Of a DNA stretch of 8,675 bases, positions 5,409-8,675 are shown in pieces. The position numbers and the translations under genes are program-made. The notes under the pieces are model-generated. The model was not told the DNA's origin and made no database searches. It saw only the letters and a list, made by a program, of their open reading frames with translations. Source of the DNA: Gammaproteobacteria bacterium (GTDB lineage Bacteria; Pseudomonadota; Gammaproteobacteria; Arenicellales; DRJH01); assembly GCA_011052285.1 (NCBI GenBank), contig DRJH01000132.1, positions 1 through 8,675 on the forward strand, written 5' to 3'. Numbering within the stretch: the stretch's first letter is position 1; each line of letters starts with the position of its first letter.

Positions 5409-7144
5409 ACGCTCTCCCAGGACTGGAGTTCATGGTAGATATCGCTGGGTTTGATCATCAGCGGGCCGGGAATAGCCATTGATTTAACCACTCCGGGTAG
5501 TTGATAAAATGCCCGCAGGTAATGGTAAAACTGAGCCCCATGGCACTGTTCAACAACCAGTATTCTACGTACCCCTTGCAGTGCCCGTTGTAATCGTTCA
5601 GGTTGAATGGGGGAGAGCAGGCGCAAGGAAACCAATCGTACCTCCTGTCCTTGAGCACGCAGTGTTGCCAGTGCTTCCTGAACGGCACCAGTGCTTGAAC
5701 CCCAGGTGATGACGGCCATTTCACCACTGCCCTCGGTAAGGGCCCAGTGGTCGCCATAGTTAAACTGATCCAGTTTGCGTTTGCGTTTGTCGAGTTGTTG
5801 AATATGATCATCGGCACGGCTGGAGGGTGTGCCGGAGGGGCTGTGCTCAAGGCCATCTCCAGTGTACTGACCATCCGGGGTTCCGGGCAGGGACATGGGG
5901 GAGATGCCCGAGTCATTGACAGCATAGCGGAAATAGACATCCGGCTTGCTGGCCAATTGTCGGCCACCGGAAACAAAGGCAATATCTGCAGGTCGGTCAA
6001 TAATAGCCCGGGTTTGGCCCATGAATTGATCGGATAGCATAATACAGGCCGTTTGTAGTGTTTCGGCCAGATGGGTGGCCCATTGAGTGGTAAACACGCA
6101 ATCACCTACAGAGTTTGGTGCAACAACGAGATGTGGTGCATCTCCATGCAAGCCATAGAGGGCGATATTCAGATCAGACTGTTCGGATTTGGTCGGTATG
6201 CCGGTTGAGGGGCCGCCGCGCATGACATCGACGATCACGAGCGGTGTTTCCGAAGCGACAGCCAGGCCAATCGACTCGGTCATCAATGACAAGCCAGGGC
6301 CGGAAGTGGCCGTCATTGAGGGGGTACCCCCAAACGAACTGCCAATGAGGTGATTAATGGAGGCCAGTTCATCCTCTGCCTGCACCAGCACCCCGCCCAC
6401 TTTCTGTAATGTTGGTGCCATCCATTCCAGCACTTCAGTGGCAGGGGTGATGGGGTAGGCCGCAACAAACCGGATTCCCCCCCGTATCGCCCCCAGGCCG
6501 GTCGCTTCATTGCCGGTAATGCTCCAGCGATTCCTCCCGGTTGCCTGTGCTGCGCCAATGGTGGGCAGCGCTGGTAGTGAGTCTACAATATGACTGCCGG
6601 CCTGGATTCCTGAGATGCTGGCATTGATGGCTTCGGGTCCCTTGCGTTGCAGGGACTGGGTCAATACTTTGATGACGTCCTCCAGGGTGAGTCCAATCAT
6701 GGCGGCTAGTGCCCCGAGTGCTACCATATTGATACGGCCCCCTTTGATTGACTTGGCAGTGCCACTCAGTGGCAGTTCAAAATGGTTTCCGCTCAGGCCG
6801 GCAATGGCGCCCGGCATGACCTTGCCTTCATCACCGATGACCAGACTTTGGGCATTCAGGTCAACTTCACTGACAAAGCGATCGGCATTCAACCAATCCA
6901 GTGCCAGGAGCACATCGAAATGGTCCTTATGAGTTTCTGTGGGTTGTGGTGACAACCTCAACAATGCGGCAGCTTCACCCCCACGAATCTGAGGGCCGGC
7001 CGAGCGAGTCATCATGCCGTACCAGCCGGCACGACCGGCGACATCCAGCAATAAACTGCCGGTTGTCATGACGCCTGAGCCACCACTACCCAGAATTGCA
7101 ATGGAAATTGAGGGCTTTATTCCGGTCTGTGGGATTGTTGCCAT
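5405..7144 (-). CDS. korA: 2-oxoacid:ferredoxin oxidoreductase fused gamma-alpha subunit (probably 2-oxoglutarate), KorA
   Basis: A 579-residue fusion of the gamma and alpha parts of 2-oxoacid:ferredoxin oxidoreductase. The gamma domain (about 10-185) carries GSGGSGV (19-25) and RSAGPQIRGGE (47-57). The alpha domain starts near 208 with GNEATGLGA, followed by YPITPATEVLEW (230-241), TSGPGLSLM (280-288), RGGPSTGIPT (309-318) and LHGD. A C-terminal transketolase-like domain begins near residue 475 (AVITWGSSTGAVQ). This architecture and the pairing with a 280-residue beta subunit match KorAB of Thauera-type benzoate degraders. The frame stays open upstream to 7369, but the start at 7144 is preferred. 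It has AGAGGA six bases upstream, the gamma domain begins about ten residues later, and the upstream extension looks unlike the family. The stop overlaps korB. Alternative substrates are phenylglyoxylate or another aryl 2-oxoacid. Confidence 0.88.
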   Translation of the reverse strand: MATIPQTGIKPSISIAILGSGGSGVMTTGSLLLDVAGRAGWYGMMTRSAGPQIRGGEAAALLRLSPQPTETHKDHFDVLLALDWLNADRFVSEVDLNAQSLVIGDEGKVMPGAIAGLSGNHFELPLSGTAKSIKGGRINMVALGALAAMIGLTLEDVIKVLTQSLQRKGPEAINASISGIQAGSHIVDSLPALPTIGAAQATGRNRWSITGNEATGLGAIRGGIRFVAAYPITPATEVLEWMAPTLQKVGGVLVQAEDELASINHLIGSSFGGTPSMTATSGPGLSLMTESIGLAVASETPLVIVDVMRGGPSTGIPTKSEQSDLNIALYGLHGDAPHLVVAPNSVGDCVFTTQWATHLAETLQTACIMLSDQFMGQTRAIIDRPADIAFVSGGRQLASKPDVYFRYAVNDSGISPMSLPGTPDGQYTGDGLEHSPSGTPSSRADDHIQQLDKRKRKLDQFNYGDHWALTEGSGEMAVITWGSSTGAVQEALATLRAQGQEVRLVSLRLLSPIQPERLQRALQGVRRILVVEQCHGAQFYHYLRAFYQLPGVVKSMAIPGPLMIKPSDIYHELQSWESV

Positions 7145-7150
7145 AACGAA

Positions 7151-7156
7151 TCCTCT
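7151..7156 (-). promoter_or_regulatory. Ribosome binding site deciding the korA start
   Basis: On the minus strand AGAGGA lies six bases before ATG 7144-7142. This supports the shorter 579-residue KorA over in-frame starts further upstream, including the one at 7369. Confidence 0.7.
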
Positions 7157-7211
7157 TGAAAAATGAACACCATATAATGCTTCCACGACGCTGCACCGCA
7201 AGCAACGCATT

Positions 7212-7249
7212 GGATCGTTGCCCCGACCATGGATAATTGCTCCGACCAT
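7212..7249. repeat. Two adjacent 19-base tandem repeats upstream of korA
   Basis: GGATCGTTGCCCCGACCAT (7212-7230) is followed directly by GGATAATTGCTCCGACCAT (7231-7249), with 16 of 19 bases identical. They lie 68-105 bases upstream of the korA start, inside the korA/had divergent region. A head-to-tail pair about two helical turns apart is a typical shape for a regulator binding site, but no known operator consensus was recognised. Confidence 0.6.
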
Positions 7250-7363
7250 CGTGAAAACCTGGCCATTCATAGACCATTGAAGCGAGGAAAAAGATACAAA
7301 CTGCGGATAAGCTGACTTTGGCCCGATTTCCCCCTGATTTTCGTTAAATACCACCAGTATTCG

Positions 7364-7394
7364 CCTCAAATCATGGCAAAATCGACCTCAAATC
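7364..7394. repeat. Nine-base direct repeat CCTCAAATC, 22-base period
   Basis: CCTCAAATC occurs at 7364-7372 and again at 7386-7394, each preceded by TCG (TCG-CCTCAAATC and TCGACCTCAAATC). The start-to-start distance of 22 bases is about two helical turns. It could be an operator half of the divergent region. Given its short length, chance cannot be excluded. Confidence 0.35.
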
Positions 7395-7481
7395 CGCTTT
7401 CCCTCGCTGCGGCTCCTATTCTCGGACAGCCTCCTAGTCGATGACCATACAGAATCTTATTTCATGAACTACTTTATGTCA

Positions 7482-7540
7482 AAGGAAATATAATACATAG
7501 ATATCTCTTGACAACAGAGACGAAGGAAATATAATTCATA
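7482..7540 (+). repeat. Pair of 18-base direct repeats around the had promoter
   Basis: AAGGAAATATAATACATA (7482-7499) and AAGGAAATATAATTCATA (7523-7540) differ at one base and are 41 bases apart start to start, close to four helical turns. The downstream copy contains the -10 box of the had promoter. The upstream copy also contains a perfect TATAAT (7489-7494) but has no good -35 box in front of it. They could be two binding sites for one regulator, or a duplicated -10 region. Confidence 0.65.
7508..7535 (+). promoter_or_regulatory. Near-consensus sigma-70 promoter for had
   Basis: TTGACA (7508-7513) and TATAAT (7530-7535) are both perfect consensus hexamers, with a 16-base spacer. Transcription would start near 7542, giving a leader of about 46 bases before the had ATG. 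A promoter this strong on paper suggests control by a repressor, and the repeat overlapping the -10 box is the obvious candidate site. Confidence 0.75.
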
Positions 7541-7587
7541 TAAAGACGTTCCTGATTTATTTATACTTTTCTGGGAGATCGAGCCCT

Positions 7588-8667
7588 ATGTCTTGTACTG
7601 GATATCGCTGGTTAATGACCGCGGTGAACGAACCTTTCGTCAGAAAAGAGCATATCTTTGCAGCACCTGCTGCGAATGAGGTTACTGTAGCCATCGCTGG
7701 ATGTGGGGTCTGTCATACAGATCTCGGTTTTCTTTACGATGGGGTGCGCCTAAACCAGCCATTGCCATTAACCCTGGGCCATGAAATCAGTGGACGAGTC
7801 GTGGCTTGTGGTATCGACGTACAAACCTGGCAAGGAAAGTCTGTGGTTATTCCAGCCGTTATTCCCTGTGGTGAGTGCGATCTTTGTCGACGCGGCCTGG
7901 GAACCCTGTGTAGGGCTCAGAAGATGCCAGGCAACGATATCCACGGTGGTTTTGCTTCCCACATCACAGTGCCGGCACGCGGTTTGTGTGCGGTGAATGA
8001 GAGGGAATTGGCCGGTGCCGGTATGAGTTTGTCTGAGGTTGCCGTGCTGGCTGATGCTGTAACTACGCCATTTCAAGCCGTATTGTTGGCGGATGTGCAC
8101 AAAGGTGACCTAGCCATGGTTATCGGCACCGGAGGTGTTGGTGGTTATGCAGTACAGCTCGCCCATGCCATGGGTGCAACCGTGGTCGCGATTGACATCG
8201 ACAATAGCAAGCTGGATTTGTTGCGAAACTACGGCGCGGCTTTGACCCTCAATGCCGCAGATCTTGATGCCCGTACCATCAAGCAGGAAATTCGCGGTTT
8301 TGTGAAAGCCAATGGCTTGCGAGCCACAGAGTGGAAGATTTTCGAATGTTCCGGTTCCGTGCCGGGTCAGACCCTGGCCTATAGCCTGCTGACCTTTGGT
8401 TCACACCTCGCGGTGGTCGGCTTTACCATGGATAAGCTGGAAATCAGGATGTCCAATCTTATGGCCTTCAGTTCACGATTGCAGGGCAACTGGGGTTGCC
8501 TGCCGGAAAATTATCCACCTGCCTACGACCTGGTGATTCAGGGCAAGGTGCAGATGAAGCCGTTTGTCAAACTGTATGGTCTGGATGACATCAATACAGT
8601 GTTTGCAGCTGCAAAGGCGCATAAACTGACCGAACGCGCTATTTTGGTGCCGGCCATGCAAGGATAA
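7588..8667 (+). CDS. had: 6-hydroxycyclohex-1-ene-1-carbonyl-CoA dehydrogenase
   Basis: A 359-residue zinc-dependent medium-chain dehydrogenase. In the Thauera-type benzoyl-CoA pathway it oxidises 6-hydroxycyclohex-1-ene-1-carbonyl-CoA to the 6-oxo compound with NAD+, between the dienoyl-CoA hydratase (Dch) and the ring-opening hydrolase (Oah). Catalytic-zinc residues are C42 (GCGVCHTD) and H65/E66 (LGHEISG), with D156 in VLADAVTTP where many alcohol dehydrogenases have Cys. The structural zinc site is C94/C97/C100/C108. The dinucleotide site is IGTGGVGG (179-186), and D203 at the end of the next strand favours NAD over NADP. IPAVIPCGECDLC, AQKMPGN, ADAVTTP and NWGCLPENYP closely match remembered Thauera Had. 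GGGAG at 7573-7577 serves the start. It is transcribed away from korAB and is probably the first gene of a benzoyl-CoA operon continuing past the window. Confidence 0.9.
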   Translation: MSCTGYRWLMTAVNEPFVRKEHIFAAPAANEVTVAIAGCGVCHTDLGFLYDGVRLNQPLPLTLGHEISGRVVACGIDVQTWQGKSVVIPAVIPCGECDLCRRGLGTLCRAQKMPGNDIHGGFASHITVPARGLCAVNERELAGAGMSLSEVAVLADAVTTPFQAVLLADVHKGDLAMVIGTGGVGGYAVQLAHAMGATVVAIDIDNSKLDLLRNYGAALTLNAADLDARTIKQEIRGFVKANGLRATEWKIFECSGSVPGQTLAYSLLTFGSHLAVVGFTMDKLEIRMSNLMAFSSRLQGNWGCLPENYPPAYDLVIQGKVQMKPFVKLYGLDDINTVFAAAKAHKLTERAILVPAMQG

Positions 8668-8675
8668 TGGATCGG
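8667..8675 (+). CDS. Possible start of the next gene in the had operon (three codons)
   Basis: An ATG at 8667-8669 overlaps the last base of the had stop codon (TAATG) and reads Met-Asp-Arg before the window ends. AAGGA lies close upstream, although only two bases separate it from the ATG, which is short for a ribosome site. In related clusters had is followed by oah or dch, so a coupled downstream gene is expected. Nothing more can be read here. Confidence 0.25.

Larger units (their letters stand above)
7145..7587. promoter_or_regulatory. Divergent korA/had control region
   Basis: 443 bases separate the korA and had start codons, unusually wide for this tightly packed locus. No credible gene was found in it on either strand. 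It contains, in order, the korA ribosome site, a 19-base tandem repeat, a small inverted repeat (AATAC-CACCA-GTATT, 7347-7361), the CCTCAAATC pair, and the had promoter with its flanking 18-base repeat. The korA promoter could not be placed with confidence. No TTGAT-N4-ATCAA FNR/Anr site was seen near the had promoter. Confidence 0.7.

Noticed and set aside
5458..6105. A 215-codon minus-strand frame inside korA
   Set aside because: It lies in another frame of the conserved KorA alpha domain; its Pro/Cys/Trp-rich translation resembles nothing known and it has no ribosome site of note.
7231..7249. A sigma-54 promoter (GG-N10-GC) in the tandem repeat
   Set aside because: GG and GC are separated by six bases instead of ten, and the TGGCAC half is missing.
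7086..7277. A 63-codon minus-strand frame over the korA start and tandem repeat
   Set aside because: The translation has low complexity of function, no ribosome site and overlaps korA in another frame; the tandem repeat is better read as control DNA.
7145..7369. N-terminal extension of KorA by 75 residues from an ATG at 7369
   Set aside because: The extension does not look like the gamma domain and would cover the control region. ATG 7144 has a good AGAGGA ribosome site and the gamma-domain glycine motif follows at the normal distance.
7768..8100. A 110-codon minus-strand frame inside had
   Set aside because: It is antisense to the conserved zinc-binding region of Had and has no supporting features.
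1..8675. CRISPR array, insertion sequence, tRNA or rRNA genes
   Set aside because: No regularly spaced repeats with unique spacers, no transposase-like reading frame or paired terminal repeats, and no cloverleaf or rRNA-like segment was noticed. The window is almost filled by metabolic genes.

Overview
The window looks like part of an anaerobic aromatic-catabolism locus from a facultatively anaerobic proteobacterium, probably a denitrifier or similar respirer of the Thauera/Aromatoleum/Azoarcus type or a gammaproteobacterium with the same pathway. Two things support this: a recognisable 6-hydroxycyclohex-1-ene-1-carbonyl-CoA dehydrogenase (had), which marks the Thauera-type benzoyl-CoA pathway, and a molybdenum/iron-sulfur complex closely resembling phenylacetyl-CoA:acceptor oxidoreductase (PadBCD). 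Base composition of the genes is moderate, and the genus cannot be fixed from the sequence.

Layout, by transcription. (1) From a 443-base divergent control region (7145-7587), had is read rightwards behind a near-consensus sigma-70 promoter. The next gene may begin in the last nine bases. (2) Leftwards from the same region run korA, korB and a small ferritin-like gene (7144 to 4036), joined by two ATGA stop/start overlaps. (3) A gap of 120 bases that is about 90% A+T over most of its length (3916-4035) separates these from a second leftward unit (3915 to 1): an FlK-type hot-dog thioesterase, padB, padC and the first 38 codons of padD, which is cut by the window edge. padB/padC and padC/padD also overlap as ATGA.

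How the genes could work together: PadBCD would oxidise phenylacetyl-CoA (from phenylalanine or phenylacetate) at the alpha carbon to phenylglyoxylate, passing electrons to the quinone pool. The thioesterase could release CoA from an acyl-CoA intermediate or by-product. Phenylglyoxylate is then converted to benzoyl-CoA by an oxidative decarboxylation not certainly encoded here. Benzoyl-CoA is dearomatised by an ATP- and ferredoxin-dependent reductase outside the window. KorAB, by analogy with Thauera 2-oxoglutarate:ferredoxin oxidoreductase, would regenerate reduced ferredoxin for it. Had oxidises the ring-hydrated product with NAD+. The ferritin-like protein is co-translated with KorAB, and its role is unknown.

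The least explained parts are the thioesterase inside the pad unit, the ferritin-like protein with degenerate metal-ligand motifs tied to korAB, the missing third cysteine of the N-terminal cluster motif in PadB, and the repeat-rich control region between korA and had.
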